Positions 42,763 to 50,808 of a DNA stretch of 64,000 nt are shown piece by piece. The first letter of the stretch is position 1; every line of letters begins with the position of its first letter. The translations under genes were made by a program, and so were the position numbers. The DNA lies in assembly GCF_025770785.1 (NCBI RefSeq), contig NZ_JANZLA010000008.1, positions 124,001 through 188,000 on the forward strand, in the 5' to 3' direction. Source of the stretch: Cellulomonas sp. SG140. Lineage in GTDB: Bacteria; Actinomycetota; Actinomycetes; Actinomycetales; Cellulomonadaceae. Below the pieces are notes generated by a model. The model was not told the DNA's origin and did no database searches. It was given only the letters and a program-made list of their open reading frames with translations.

Positions 42763-43706
42763 CGGCGGTCCTCACGGGTCGGGGCGTCGGCGTGGACGCC
42801 GTGGACGGGGCTGGACGTGGGGCTGGTGGTGGAGCACGGCAGCCGGGGGTCGACGGCCTGGTCCAACCACGTCCCTCGGACCCAGGCCATCGCCGGGTCG
42901 TCGACGGCCAGCCACCGACCGTCGGCGGAGGGACCGGCCATCACGTTCAGGTAGTACAGGTCGTAGCCGGGGGTGGCCATGCACGGACCGTGGAAGCCGT
43001 GCGGCACCAGCGCGGTGTCGCCGGTCCGCACCTCGGCGAGGACGTCGATCGGGCGGTCGGGCGTGCCGTAGGTGCGGTGGTAGCCCACCCCGGGCCCCTC
43101 GGGTCCGTCGGCGACCTCGAAGTAGTAGATCTCCTCGAGCACCCGCTCGGCCTCGGAGTGCTGGTCGTGCTTGTGCGGCGGGTAGGACGACCAGTTCCCG
43201 CCGGGAGTGACCACCTCGCAGACCAGCAGGTGGTCGACCTCCACCTCGGTCGCCAGCGTGTAGTTGTTCACCTGGCGGCTGCACGACCCGGCACCGCGCA
43301 GGTCGATCCGCACCTCGTCGCGCGGCACGACGCGCAGCGACAGCACCCGCTCGGCCCGCGACGTGGCCAGCGCGACCCGTGCCCCGCCAGGTCCGGCGGT
43401 GACGGTCACGCGCGAGCCGACCGGGACGTAGGCGAAGTCGGAGGGACCGGCGAAGACGCCGGCACGGCCGGCCAGGTCCGCCTCGCACGGCTCCGGCCCG
43501 GTGACCGCCAGGTGCACACCGCCGCGCAGCGGCAGGACCACCGCCTCCTCGGCGGCGAGCTCACGGCTCCACACCGCACCGGCGCCCAGCTCGCGCACCT
43601 CGAGGCCGCTGTACCCCCAGCCGGCGGACTCCGGGGTCACTGCGGCGACCGGCACACCGGTGGACGGGTCCGCGGCGCGGCGCACGTAGCGCTCGGTGTC
43701 GGTCAT
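42759..43706 (-). CDS. iolB: 5-deoxy-glucuronate isomerase
   Basis: 315 residues from ATG 43706. Bicupin fold of the KduI/IolB family. The metal site is seen in YPPHKHDQHSEAERVLEEIYYFE (H-x-H, E), with FHGPCMATPGYDLYYLNVMAG in the C-terminal part. It converts 5-deoxy-D-glucuronate to 5-deoxy-keto-gluconate. It overlaps its neighbours by 4 bases on each side, so it is co-translated with the aldolase and iolD. Confidence 0.94.
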   Translation of the reverse strand: MTDTERYVRRAADPSTGVPVAAVTPESAGWGYSGLEVRELGAGAVWSRELAAEEAVVLPLRGGVHLAVTGPEPCEADLAGRAGVFAGPSDFAYVPVGSRVTVTAGPGGARVALATSRAERVLSLRVVPRDEVRIDLRGAGSCSRQVNNYTLATEVEVDHLLVCEVVTPGGNWSSYPPHKHDQHSEAERVLEEIYYFEVADGPEGPGVGYHRTYGTPDRPIDVLAEVRTGDTALVPHGFHGPCMATPGYDLYYLNVMAGPSADGRWLAVDDPAMAWVRGTWLDQAVDPRLPCSTTSPTSSPVHGVHADAPTREDRR

Positions 43707-44605
43707 CGTGTCGACGCCTCCTGGAAGGGGATCGCCGCGCCGAGCAGGGAGACGGCGGCGTCGACGGCGGCGGCGACATCGCCCCCGGCGGGGTACAGCA
43801 GGGACCGACCGATCGCCAGGCCGCGGACCGACGGCTGCTGCAGGGCCGCCGCCCAGCCGGCCAGGGCGGAGTCGGCGTCCTCCGCGACCTCGCCGCCCAG
43901 CACGAGCGTGGGCAGGGTCGACGCCGCCGCCACCCGCGCCATGTCGGCCACCACCGGCAGCTTGAGCCAGGTGTACGCCGACGTCCTGCCGAGGCCCGAG
44001 GCGATGGCGATCGCGCGGACCACGTGCTCGGGAGCCAGCTGGTTGCGCACCTGCCCGTCGACGCGGGTCGACCAGAACGGCTCCACCAGCGCGATCAGCC
44101 GGCGTTCGGCAAGGCCGTCCACGGCGCGCGCGCACGCCTCGAGGGTGTCGACCGACACCGGGTCGTCCGGGTCGATCCGGAGCAGCATCTTGCCGCCGTC
44201 GAGGCCCGCTTCGGCGATCCCGCGGGCGTCGTAGCCGGTGAACCTGTCGTCCAGCTCGAAGGACGTCCCGGCCAGCCCGCCGCGGTTCATCGACCCGAGC
44301 ACCAGCTTGCCCTCGAGGGCGCCGAGCACGGTGAGGTCCTCGACCAGGTCCGCGGTCCCCAGGAAGCCGTGCACCCCCGGCCGGCCGAGCGCGACGACGA
44401 TCCGCTGCAGCAGGTCCCAGCGGTCGGCCATCGCGGCCGGGTCGCGCCCCGCCGCGAGCGCGCCCCGGGCGGGGTGGTCGGCCGCGATGACCAGCAGCCG
44501 CTCCCCCGGCGGGAGCCCGGCGAACCTGGTCCGGCTGGCCAGACGTGCCGCGATCCGAGCCGGGTCGGACATGCGGACCGAGACGAGCTCGTCGAGGGAC
44601 GTCAC
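43703..44605 (-). CDS. Cgl0159-like (beta/alpha)8 protein, probable 2-deoxy-5-keto-gluconate-6-phosphate aldolase
   Basis: 300 residues from GTG 44605 (GTGA overlap with iolC). Visible elements are LLVIAADHPARGALAAGRDP, VHGFLGTADLVEDL, GSMNRGGLAGTSFELDDRFTGYD, KMLLRIDPDDPVSVDTLE and TLVLGGEVAEDADSALAGWAAAL, the pattern of the actinobacterial Cgl0159 family found between iolC and iolB. It replaces the missing IolJ aldolase and would split the phosphorylated intermediate to DHAP and malonate semialdehyde. The family resembles class I aldolases; the assignment rests on context and conserved synteny. Confidence 0.82.
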   Translation of the reverse strand: MTSLDELVSVRMSDPARIAARLASRTRFAGLPPGERLLVIAADHPARGALAAGRDPAAMADRWDLLQRIVVALGRPGVHGFLGTADLVEDLTVLGALEGKLVLGSMNRGGLAGTSFELDDRFTGYDARGIAEAGLDGGKMLLRIDPDDPVSVDTLEACARAVDGLAERRLIALVEPFWSTRVDGQVRNQLAPEHVVRAIAIASGLGRTSAYTWLKLPVVADMARVAAASTLPTLVLGGEVAEDADSALAGWAAALQQPSVRGLAIGRSLLYPAGGDVAAAVDAAVSLLGAAIPFQEASTR

Positions 44606-45576
44606 CGGTCCGCCTCCGCCGCGCGACCCTGCGCGATCAGCGCGTCGACCTCCGCCTCGGTCGGCATCGCGCCCGAGCACTCCAGCCGGGACGCGACGAT
44701 CGCCCCGGCCGCGGAGGCGAACTCGAGCGTCCGCCGCAGCGGCCACCCCTCCAGCAGCCCGTGGCACAGCGCTCCGCCGAAGCCGTCGCCCGCGCCCAGA
44801 CCGTTCAGCACCCGGACCGGCGTCGGCGCGACGACGACCCGTTCCGTGCGCGTCTTGCCGAGCACGCCGCCGGGACCCTGCTTGACCACGGCGAGCTCGA
44901 CACCGGTCTCCAGCAGAGCGTCGGCGGCTCGGTCGGGGTCGGTCTCGCCGACGGCGACGCGGCACTCCTCGAGGTTGCCGACCGCCACCGTGACGCGTTC
45001 GAGCACCTCGCGGACCGCGTCGCGGGCGGACTGCTCGTCCGGCCAGAACGACGGGCGGTAGTCCAGGTCGAGCACCGTGAACCGGCGACTCGCCCTGGCG
45101 TCCAGCGCCGTCAGGTGCGCCGAGCGGCTCGGCTCCTCCGCCAGCCCGGTCGCCGTGATCCACAGCAGCGCGGCGTCGCGGACCACGTCGAGCGGGACGT
45201 CCTCCGGGCGCAGCTGCAGGTCCGGCGCGGTGGGTGCCCGGTAGAACCACAGGGGGAAGTGGTCGGGCGGGAAGATCTCGCAGAACGTCACGGGGGTGTG
45301 CAGCTCGGGCACCACCACGACGTGGCTGTCGTCGATCCCGAACTCGCGCATCGCACGCCGCACGAAGCGGCCGAACGGGTCGTCCCCGACGCCGGTCAGC
45401 ACGGCGACGCGATGGCCGAGGCGGGCGGCCGCGACCGCGACGTTGGTGGGGCTGCCCCCGAGGAACTTGCCGAAGGTGCTCACGTCCTCCAGACCGACAC
45501 CGGTCTGGAGCGGGTAGAGGTCGACACCGCTCCGCCCGATCGTGAGGACGTCCAGCGGGGGCTCGCCGTGCGTCAC
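44602..45576 (-). CDS. iolC: 5-dehydro-2-deoxygluconokinase (PfkB family)
   Basis: 324 residues from GTG 45576 with GAGGAGG upstream. PfkB kinase motifs: GKFLGGSPTNVAVAAARLG near the N-terminus, and the ATP/anion-hole signature LNGLGAGDGFGGALCHGLL with the catalytic Asp. D-S-H-V and T-P-V-T-F-C-E-I-F-P-P are IolC-typical. It phosphorylates 2-deoxy-5-keto-gluconate. First gene of the operon iolC-aldolase-iolB-iolD-iolA. Its promoter region contains the shared TGTCCGGACA operator. Confidence 0.95.
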   Translation of the reverse strand: MTHGEPPLDVLTIGRSGVDLYPLQTGVGLEDVSTFGKFLGGSPTNVAVAAARLGHRVAVLTGVGDDPFGRFVRRAMREFGIDDSHVVVVPELHTPVTFCEIFPPDHFPLWFYRAPTAPDLQLRPEDVPLDVVRDAALLWITATGLAEEPSRSAHLTALDARASRRFTVLDLDYRPSFWPDEQSARDAVREVLERVTVAVGNLEECRVAVGETDPDRAADALLETGVELAVVKQGPGGVLGKTRTERVVVAPTPVRVLNGLGAGDGFGGALCHGLLEGWPLRRTLEFASAAGAIVASRLECSGAMPTEAEVDALIAQGRAAEADR

Positions 45577-45681
45577 CCCGTCCTCCTCGCGCTCACCGGA
45601 CCGTCGGGTTCCGTCCCGCCCCACGGCCGCCCACGCCGAGCGGGCCGATCGCCACGACGATGCACCTGTGCCGGTCGCGCC

Positions 45682-45702
45682 GTCAAGTGTTTGTCCGGAC
45701 AT
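45682..45702 (-). promoter_or_regulatory. candidate IolR (GntR) operator with -35 box, iolC promoter
   Basis: On the minus strand: TGTCCGGACA (45701-45692), four bases (AACA), CTTGACGG. The TTGACG serves as -35 for iolC about 105 bases downstream. It also precedes the divergent GntR gene (45807), so autoregulation is possible. Confidence 0.7.
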
Positions 45703-45806
45703 ATCGTCGTCTGAACGTTCGATCATCGAACCGCTATCCTGACCGGGAGCCGCCGGTCTCGCGTCGGCGCGAGCTCTCCGTGGGCCCTTGCGAGGAGGAG
45801 CACACC

Positions 45807-46544
45807 GTGCCGCAGCCGCTGCGCATCGACCTCGACCGGAGCAGCCCGGTCCCGCTGTACCACCAGGTCGCGCAGACGCTCCAGGCCGCGATCGACGACG
45901 GCCGGCTGGTTCCCGGGGAGCTCCTCGAGAACGAGATCTCGCTGGCCAACCGGCTCGGGATCTCCCGCCCGACCGCGCGGCAGGCCCTGCGCGAGCTGGT
46001 CGACAAGGGTCAGCTGGTTCGCAGGCGCGGGGCCGGGACTCATGTCGCGCCCGCGACGATCCGCCGGCCGGTCGACCTGACAAGCCTGTACGACGACCTC
46101 TCCAAGAGCGGGAAGTCGCCGACCACCGAGGTGCTGGAGCACGAGGTGGTGCCCGCGACACCGGAGGTGGCCGCGGCGCTGGGCCTCACCGAGGGGACCG
46201 ACGTGCTGCGCGTGCGTCGGCTCCGTCGCGCCGACGGTGAGCCGCTCGCCCTGCTGACCAACTTCCTGCCGATGGCCATCGCACCGACCCGTGCCGAGCT
46301 CGAGGCCGAGGGGCTCTACGACTGCCTGCGCGCCCGCGGCGTCAAGCCGCAGGTCGCCCGCCAGCGCATCGGCGCGCGGGCAGCCACCGCCGCCGAGGCG
46401 CGGGCGCTGGACGAGGCACCCCGCGCCGCGCTGCTCACCATGGAGCGGACCGCGTTCGACGAGTCCGGTGCCGCCGTCGAGTTCGGTCAGCACATCTACC
46501 GCGCGTCGCGGTACGCGTTCGAGACCACGCTCTTCGCCCGCTGA
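45807..46544 (+). CDS. iolR: GntR-family regulator of the iol regulon (UTRA domain, IolR-like)
   Basis: 245 residues from GTG 45807 with GAGGAGGAG upstream. The winged-helix GntR domain is at about 8-75 (SSPVPLYHQVAQTLQAAIDDGRLVPGELLENEISLANRLGISRPTARQALRELVDKGQLVRRRGAGTHV). The UTRA effector domain (about 95-240) has the usual ending ERTAFDESGAAVEFGQHIYRASRYAFE. It sits between the divergent iolC and the transaldolase gene; the shared motif at all three unit starts is its likely operator, with an inositol-derived inducer. The name follows the neighbourhood, not a proven orthology. Confidence 0.88.
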   Translation: MPQPLRIDLDRSSPVPLYHQVAQTLQAAIDDGRLVPGELLENEISLANRLGISRPTARQALRELVDKGQLVRRRGAGTHVAPATIRRPVDLTSLYDDLSKSGKSPTTEVLEHEVVPATPEVAAALGLTEGTDVLRVRRLRRADGEPLALLTNFLPMAIAPTRAELEAEGLYDCLRARGVKPQVARQRIGARAATAAEARALDEAPRAALLTMERTAFDESGAAVEFGQHIYRASRYAFETTLFAR

Positions 46545-46614
46545 GCGTCCGCACCCGGTCGCGGCGCGGCCACCGCGGGTCACGCGCACCCTCACCCGCA
46601 CATCATTGTCTGTT

Positions 46615-46636
46615 TGTCCGGACATATGCTTGACAG
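46615..46636 (+). promoter_or_regulatory. candidate IolR (GntR) operator with -35 box, transaldolase promoter
   Basis: TGTCCGGACA (46615-46624), four bases (TATG), CTTGACAG. It is nearly identical to the iolE site read on its own strand. TTGACA (46630-46635) is a consensus -35, with an 18-base spacer to TGAGAT. It is 104 bases before the transaldolase ATG. Confidence 0.72.
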
Positions 46637-46739
46637 GCCTTGCTGCGGTGGCATGAGATGAACCCGCGCGCGCGGCCCGCAACGGGGACGCCGTGAGACG
46701 CCCGCGGCAACCACGCAGACAAGCGCACCGGAGGACTCG

Positions 46740-47891
46740 ATGGCCCAGCTCGGCCCTGACGGGATCGGCCCTGACCCGATAGGTCCTGACCAGCTCGGCC
46801 CTGACCGGATCGCGGTCGACGCCAGCACCCCTCTGGGTCGCATGACGCAGACGTTCCCGCAGACGGCGCTCTGGAACGACTCGGCCGACCCCGAGCAGCT
46901 GCGTCGCTCGATGGCCTTCGGTGCGGTGGGAGCGACGTGCAACCCGGTGATCGCCCTGGCCGCGATCACGGCGGACCTGCCGCGGTGGACCGCCCGCATC
47001 GGCGAGCTCGCCGACGAACGCCCGACCGCCGGCGAGTCGGAGCTCGGCTGGCGCGTGGTCGAGGAGCTCTCCATCGACGCCGCGCGGCTGCTGGAGCCCG
47101 TCTTCGAGGAGCACGGCGGTCGCAACGGGCGGCTCTCCATCCAGACCGATCCGCGGCTGCACCGTGATGCCGTGGCGCTCGCCGAGCAGGCCGTCCACTT
47201 CTCCGCCCTGGCGCCCAACATCATCGTCAAGCTGCCCGCCACCGCCGCCGGCATCGAGGCGATGGAGGAGGTCACCTTCCGCGGGGTGAGCGTCAACGCG
47301 ACCCTGTCCTTCACCGTGGCGCAGGTGGTCGCGGTGGCGGAGGCGGTGGAGCGCGGCCTGGCGCGGCGCGAGGCCGCAGGCCTGCCGACGGAGCAGATGG
47401 GACCGGTCGCCACGATCATGGTCGGGCGGCTGGACGACTGGCTCAAGCACACGGCGAGCAGGGCCGGCACGCTCGTCAGCCCGGGAGCGCTGGACTGGGC
47501 GGGGGTGGCCGCGTTCAAGCGGGCCCATGCGATCTTCACCGAGCGCGGCTACCGCACCCGGCTGCTCTCCGCCGCGTTCCGCAACCACCTGCACCTCTCC
47601 GAGCTCGTCGGTGGGGACGTGGTGATCTCCCCGCCGTTCGACTGGCAGGTGCGGATCAACGCGAACGGCCTCGACCTGCCCTCGCGCATCGACGCACCCG
47701 TGGACGCGGCTGTCGTCGACGAGCTCCGACGGCTCCTCCCGGACTTCCACCGCGCCTACGAGCCGGAGGGGATGACCGTCGAGGAGTTCGCCGGCTTCGG
47801 CGCCACCCGGCGCACGCTGCGGCAGTTCCTCGCCGCGGACGCCGGGCTGGCGGCGCTGGTCCGGGACGTCCTGGTGGCGGACCCCGACTGA
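46740..47891 (+). CDS. transaldolase-family protein of the iol regulon
   Basis: 383 residues from ATG 46740 with GGAGG six bases upstream. The class I aldolase core is clear: GAVGATCNPVIAL (61-73), SIQTDPRLHRD, and Schiff-base lysine K164 in NIIVKLPATAAG, followed by VSVNATLSFTVAQ. The first 25 residues are a four-fold G-P-D-x-I/L repeat encoded by 15-bp tandem repeats and look dispensable; ATG 46842 (MTQTFPQ) is an alternative start. It would exchange or release a three-carbon dihydroxyacetone unit from a ketose (phosphate). It forms a two-gene unit with a SIS isomerase behind an IolR-type operator. Confidence 0.87.
   Translation: MAQLGPDGIGPDPIGPDQLGPDRIAVDASTPLGRMTQTFPQTALWNDSADPEQLRRSMAFGAVGATCNPVIALAAITADLPRWTARIGELADERPTAGESELGWRVVEELSIDAARLLEPVFEEHGGRNGRLSIQTDPRLHRDAVALAEQAVHFSALAPNIIVKLPATAAGIEAMEEVTFRGVSVNATLSFTVAQVVAVAEAVERGLARREAAGLPTEQMGPVATIMVGRLDDWLKHTASRAGTLVSPGALDWAGVAAFKRAHAIFTERGYRTRLLSAAFRNHLHLSELVGGDVVISPPFDWQVRINANGLDLPSRIDAPVDAAVVDELRRLLPDFHRAYEPEGMTVEEFAGFGATRRTLRQFLAADAGLAALVRDVLVADPD
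46751..46810 (+). repeat. four 15-bp tandem repeats at the transaldolase N-terminus
   Basis: Units start at 46751, 46766, 46781 and 46796 with the theme CGGCCCTGACCNGAT. They encode G-P-D-x-I-type pentapeptides. Unit 3 is the most diverged. Confidence 0.85.
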
Positions 47892-47903
47892 CCGTCGCCC
47901 CAC

Positions 47904-47955
47904 GACCCGTCCGACCCCGCGACCCGTCCGACCCGCGAGCCGTCCGACCCCGACC
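47904..47955. repeat. imperfect ~17-bp repeats between transaldolase and SIS genes
   Basis: Three copies of a GACCCGTCCGACCCC-like unit begin at 47904, 47921 and about 47937. They fill most of the 92-base gap. No stem or promoter was recognised. Confidence 0.6.
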
Positions 47956-47983
47956 AGCCCGACCACCGAAGCGAGCCGCCGCC

Positions 47984-49087
47984 ATGGACCGCACGCCCTC
48001 AGCATCCCCAGGCACCTATCGGCAGGTGGACGGCCACCCGACGACGCCCGGCGCGCTGATGCGCGCCGAGATCGCCGAGCAGCCGGGACGGTGGTCGGAC
48101 CTGCTGACCACCGGGTGCGACGCCCTCGAGCAGGCGAGCGCGCTGCTGCGCGACGCGCGACCGGAGCTCGTCGTGCTCGCCGCCCGCGGGTCCAGCGACC
48201 ACGCCGCCCAGTACGCGCAGTACCTGGTGCACCACCGCCTGGGCATCCCCGCGATGCTGGCGACCCCGTCGTCCATCAGCCAGGACGCCGGGCACCTGAC
48301 CTACCCGCGGGCCGTGATGGTGGCGGTGTCGCAGAGCGGTCAGTCGCCGGACCTGCTGGCGACCGTGGAGGACGCGCGCGCCGGCGGCGTCCCGGTGATC
48401 GCGGTGACCAACGACGCGTCGTCGGCGCTCGCCGGCCTGGCGGACGTGCACGTCGAGGTCAGCGCCGGGCCGGAGCGGTCGGTGGCGGCGACGAAGACCT
48501 ACACCGGCGAGGTGCTCGCGCTGCGCCAGCTGGTGATGGGAGCGAGCCGCGGCCCGGAGCTCGACGTCGACGGGCTCGTCGCGTCCGCCGCCGCCGTCCT
48601 GGCGGCCATGGACGAGCAGGCAGTCGCCGCAGCAGCAGCGCTCGACCGGGCCGACCGCGTGCTGGTGGTAGGTCGCGGCCTGTCGATGGGCTCGGCCAAG
48701 GAGGGCGCGCTCAAGCTCATGGAGACGTGCGCCCTCGCGGCGTCCGGGTGGAGCGCGGCGGACGCGACCCACGGCCCGCTCGGCCAGGTGGTCGAGGGGA
48801 CCACCGTGCTGGCGCTGACCGCCGGCGCGCGGTCGCGCGACTCGGTGCTCGAGCTCGCGCGGGCCGCCGCGGCGCAGGGCGGCCACGTGGTGACGGTGCT
48901 CGACGACGCCCGCCCCGACGGTGTCGCCGACGGCTGGGCCCGTGGCGTCGTGCCACGCCCCGCCGACGACCTCGCTCCCCTGCTCGAGATCCTGCCCATC
49001 CAGCGGGTCGCCCTCGAGCTGGCCCTGCGGCGCGGGCTGGACCCGGACCACCCGCGTGGTCTGCGGAAGGTGACGCTCACCAGCTGA
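47984..49087 (+). CDS. SIS-domain sugar isomerase/deaminase (GlmS-C/AgaS-like)
   Basis: 367 residues with two SIS domains (about 45-180 and 220-350). The first has VVLAARGSSDHAAQYAQYL, VSQSGQSPDLLATVEDARAGG and SAGPERSVAATKTYTGEV; the second has VGRGLSMGSAKEGALKLMETC and THGPLGQVVEG. These correspond to the isomerase half of glucosamine-6-phosphate synthase, without the glutaminase half. It interconverts an aldose (or amino sugar) phosphate and a ketose. It is the second gene after the transaldolase, so the two likely act in sequence: isomerase makes the ketose the transaldolase cleaves. A strong hairpin follows. Confidence 0.87.
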   Translation: MDRTPSASPGTYRQVDGHPTTPGALMRAEIAEQPGRWSDLLTTGCDALEQASALLRDARPELVVLAARGSSDHAAQYAQYLVHHRLGIPAMLATPSSISQDAGHLTYPRAVMVAVSQSGQSPDLLATVEDARAGGVPVIAVTNDASSALAGLADVHVEVSAGPERSVAATKTYTGEVLALRQLVMGASRGPELDVDGLVASAAAVLAAMDEQAVAAAAALDRADRVLVVGRGLSMGSAKEGALKLMETCALAASGWSAADATHGPLGQVVEGTTVLALTAGARSRDSVLELARAAAAQGGHVVTVLDDARPDGVADGWARGVVPRPADDLAPLLEILPIQRVALELALRRGLDPDHPRGLRKVTLTS

Positions 49088-49130
49088 GCGGGCGGGTGGG
49101 TCGACGCGCTCGTCGGCCCACCCGCCCCGC
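49088..49130. terminator. strong bidirectional hairpin terminator
   Basis: GGGCGGGTGGG (49090-49100) pairs with CCCACCCGCCC (49117-49127), and CGAC/GTCG extend the stem inside. It lies exactly between the convergent SIS and kduI genes. There is no T tract, normal for high-GC actinobacterial terminators. Confidence 0.6.
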
Positions 49131-49150
49131 CGGCCGCGGTGCGGCTCCGC

Positions 49151-49978
49151 TCAGCGCAGGGCGACCGGCGGCACCGCGTCCATGTCGTCGAACGACTTGT
49201 TCTCCCCCGCCATGGCCCAGACGAACGAGTAGGCCGCCGTGCCCACGCCCGAGTGCAGCGACCAGGACGGTGAGATGACGGCCTGCCGGTCGGCCACCAC
49301 CAGGTGGCGGGTCTCGGTCGGCTCGCCCATCAGGTGGATCACGCGCGCGTCGGCGGGCACGTCGAAGTAGAGGTAGCACTCGGTGCGCCGGTCGTGGGTG
49401 TGCGCCGGCATGGTGTTCCACATCGAGCCCGGGTGCAGGCGCGTGACCCCCATCACCACCTGGCAGGACTGGATGCCGTTCTCGTGGATGTACTGGGTGA
49501 GCGTCCGCCGGTTGCTGGTGACCTGGTCGCCGAGCTCGCGCACGGTCCCGTCCTCCGGCAGTGCCAGGCGGTTGGGGTAGGTGGTGTGCGCGGGCGCGCT
49601 GAACAGGTAGAGCTGCGCTCCCCCGTCGCCGGCGTCCTCGAACACGACGTCGCGGGTGCCTCGGCCCAGGTAGAGGCAGGCACCCGGCGTCAGCTCGTAG
49701 ACCTCGCCGTCGGCGGTCACCCTGCCGGGTCCGCCGACGTTGACGATGCCCAGCTCCCGGTTGGCGAGGAAGTACTCGGCGCGCAGCTCGGGGAACGTCG
49801 GCAGCGGCAGCCTCTTGCCGGCCGGGACGGCTCCGCCGAGGACGATCCGGTCGTGGTGGGTGTAGACGGCGGTGACCTGGCCCGGGACGAAGACCTGCTC
49901 GATCAGGAACCGCTCGCGCAGCTCGTCGGTGGTCAGCCCCGGGAGCTGGTCGGGGCTCGTCGCGTAGCGCTGTTCCAT
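49151..49978 (-). CDS. kduI: 5-dehydro-4-deoxy-D-glucuronate isomerase
   Basis: 275 residues from ATG 49978 with GGAGG upstream. Zinc ligands are visible at H193, H195, E200 (PAHTHDRRTECYLYF) and H242 (LHSGVGT), close to H196/H198/E203/H245 of E. coli KduI. It converts 5-keto-4-deoxyuronate, released from pectin oligomers, to 2,5-diketo-3-deoxygluconate, the KduD substrate. Last gene of the GH105-FAH-kduD-kduI operon. Confidence 0.95.
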   Translation of the reverse strand: MEQRYATSPDQLPGLTTDELRERFLIEQVFVPGQVTAVYTHHDRIVLGGAVPAGKRLPLPTFPELRAEYFLANRELGIVNVGGPGRVTADGEVYELTPGACLYLGRGTRDVVFEDAGDGGAQLYLFSAPAHTTYPNRLALPEDGTVRELGDQVTSNRRTLTQYIHENGIQSCQVVMGVTRLHPGSMWNTMPAHTHDRRTECYLYFDVPADARVIHLMGEPTETRHLVVADRQAVISPSWSLHSGVGTAAYSFVWAMAGENKSFDDMDAVPPVALR

Positions 49979-50003
49979 GTCTGCGTCCTCCGGTTGCTGG
50001 TGC

Positions 50004-50048
50004 GGGGTCGACGGGGTCGACGGGGTCGACGGGGTCGACGGGGTCAAC
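50004..50048. repeat. 9-bp tandem repeat between kduD and kduI
   Basis: GGGGTCGAC is repeated four times exactly (50004-50039) plus one variant GGGGTCAAC (50040-50048). The variant copy holds the kduD stop codon. A likely slippage-prone spacer that sets kduD-kduI distance. Confidence 0.92.
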
Positions 50049-50808
50049 GGACGAGCCAGCCGCCGTCGACCGGGATGATGGCGCCGTTCAGGTAGTCCGA
50101 CGCGGCCGAGGCGAGGAACACGAACGCCCCCTGCAGGTCGGCCGGGGTGCCCCACCTGCCGGCTGGGATCCGGTCGGCGATCGCGCGCTCGCGCGCCTCG
50201 TCGGCCCGGAGCTGCGCGGTGTTGTCGGTCGCCATGTAGCCCGGGGCGATGGCGTTGACGTTCACGCCGCGCGCCGCCAGCTCGTTGGCGAACGCCTTGG
50301 TGAGGCCGGCCACCGCGTGCTTGCTGGCGGTGTAGCCGGGCACCAGGATCCCGCCCTGGAACGACAGCATCGAGGCGACGTTGACGATCTTCCCGCCGCC
50401 CCGCGCGACGAACCGGCGGCTGGCGGCCCGTGAGAGGTGGAACACCGCGTCGAGGTTGACCGCCAGGACGTCGTCCCAGTCGGAGGCCGGGTGCTCCAGC
50501 AGGGGCGCCCGCCGGATGATGCCGGCGTTGTTCACCAGGATGTCGATGCCGCCGAGGGCGTCGACCACGGACTGGACCGCGGCGTCGAGCTCCTCGGGCC
50601 TCGCGGCAAGGAGGTCGAGCTGGACCTGGTGCACGCGCCGGCCGAGGGCCGTGATCTTCTCCGCGGTCTCCTGCGCGGGGCTGCGATCCAGGAGCGCGAC
50701 ATCCGCTCCCGCCTCCGCGAGCGCCACGGCGGCAGCCTGACCCAGTCCGCGTGACGTGCCGGTCACCAGCGCGACCTTGCCGTCCAGGCGGAACGTGTCG
50801 AGGATCAT
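50044..50808 (-). CDS. kduD: 2-dehydro-3-deoxy-D-gluconate 5-dehydrogenase (SDR)
   Basis: 254 residues. SDR features: VALVTGTSRGLGQAAAVAL (residues 13-31), NNAGIIRRAP (the R-R-x-P is KduD-typical), Ser in VNVASMLSFQGG, Tyr-x-x-x-Lys in GYTASKHAV, and the close IAPGYMATDNTAQLRAD...RIPAGRWGTPADL. It reduces 2,5-diketo-3-deoxygluconate to 2-keto-3-deoxygluconate. The start overlaps the stop of the FAH-family gene by one base (TGATG). No KDG kinase or KDPG aldolase is adjacent. Confidence 0.92.
   Translation of the reverse strand: MILDTFRLDGKVALVTGTSRGLGQAAAVALAEAGADVALLDRSPAQETAEKITALGRRVHQVQLDLLAARPEELDAAVQSVVDALGGIDILVNNAGIIRRAPLLEHPASDWDDVLAVNLDAVFHLSRAASRRFVARGGGKIVNVASMLSFQGGILVPGYTASKHAVAGLTKAFANELAARGVNVNAIAPGYMATDNTAQLRADEARERAIADRIPAGRWGTPADLQGAFVFLASAASDYLNGAIIPVDGGWLVR

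Noticed and set aside
50004..50048. Short tandem repeats considered as a CRISPR array.
   Set aside because: Units are 9 bp with no spacers and no cas genes nearby.
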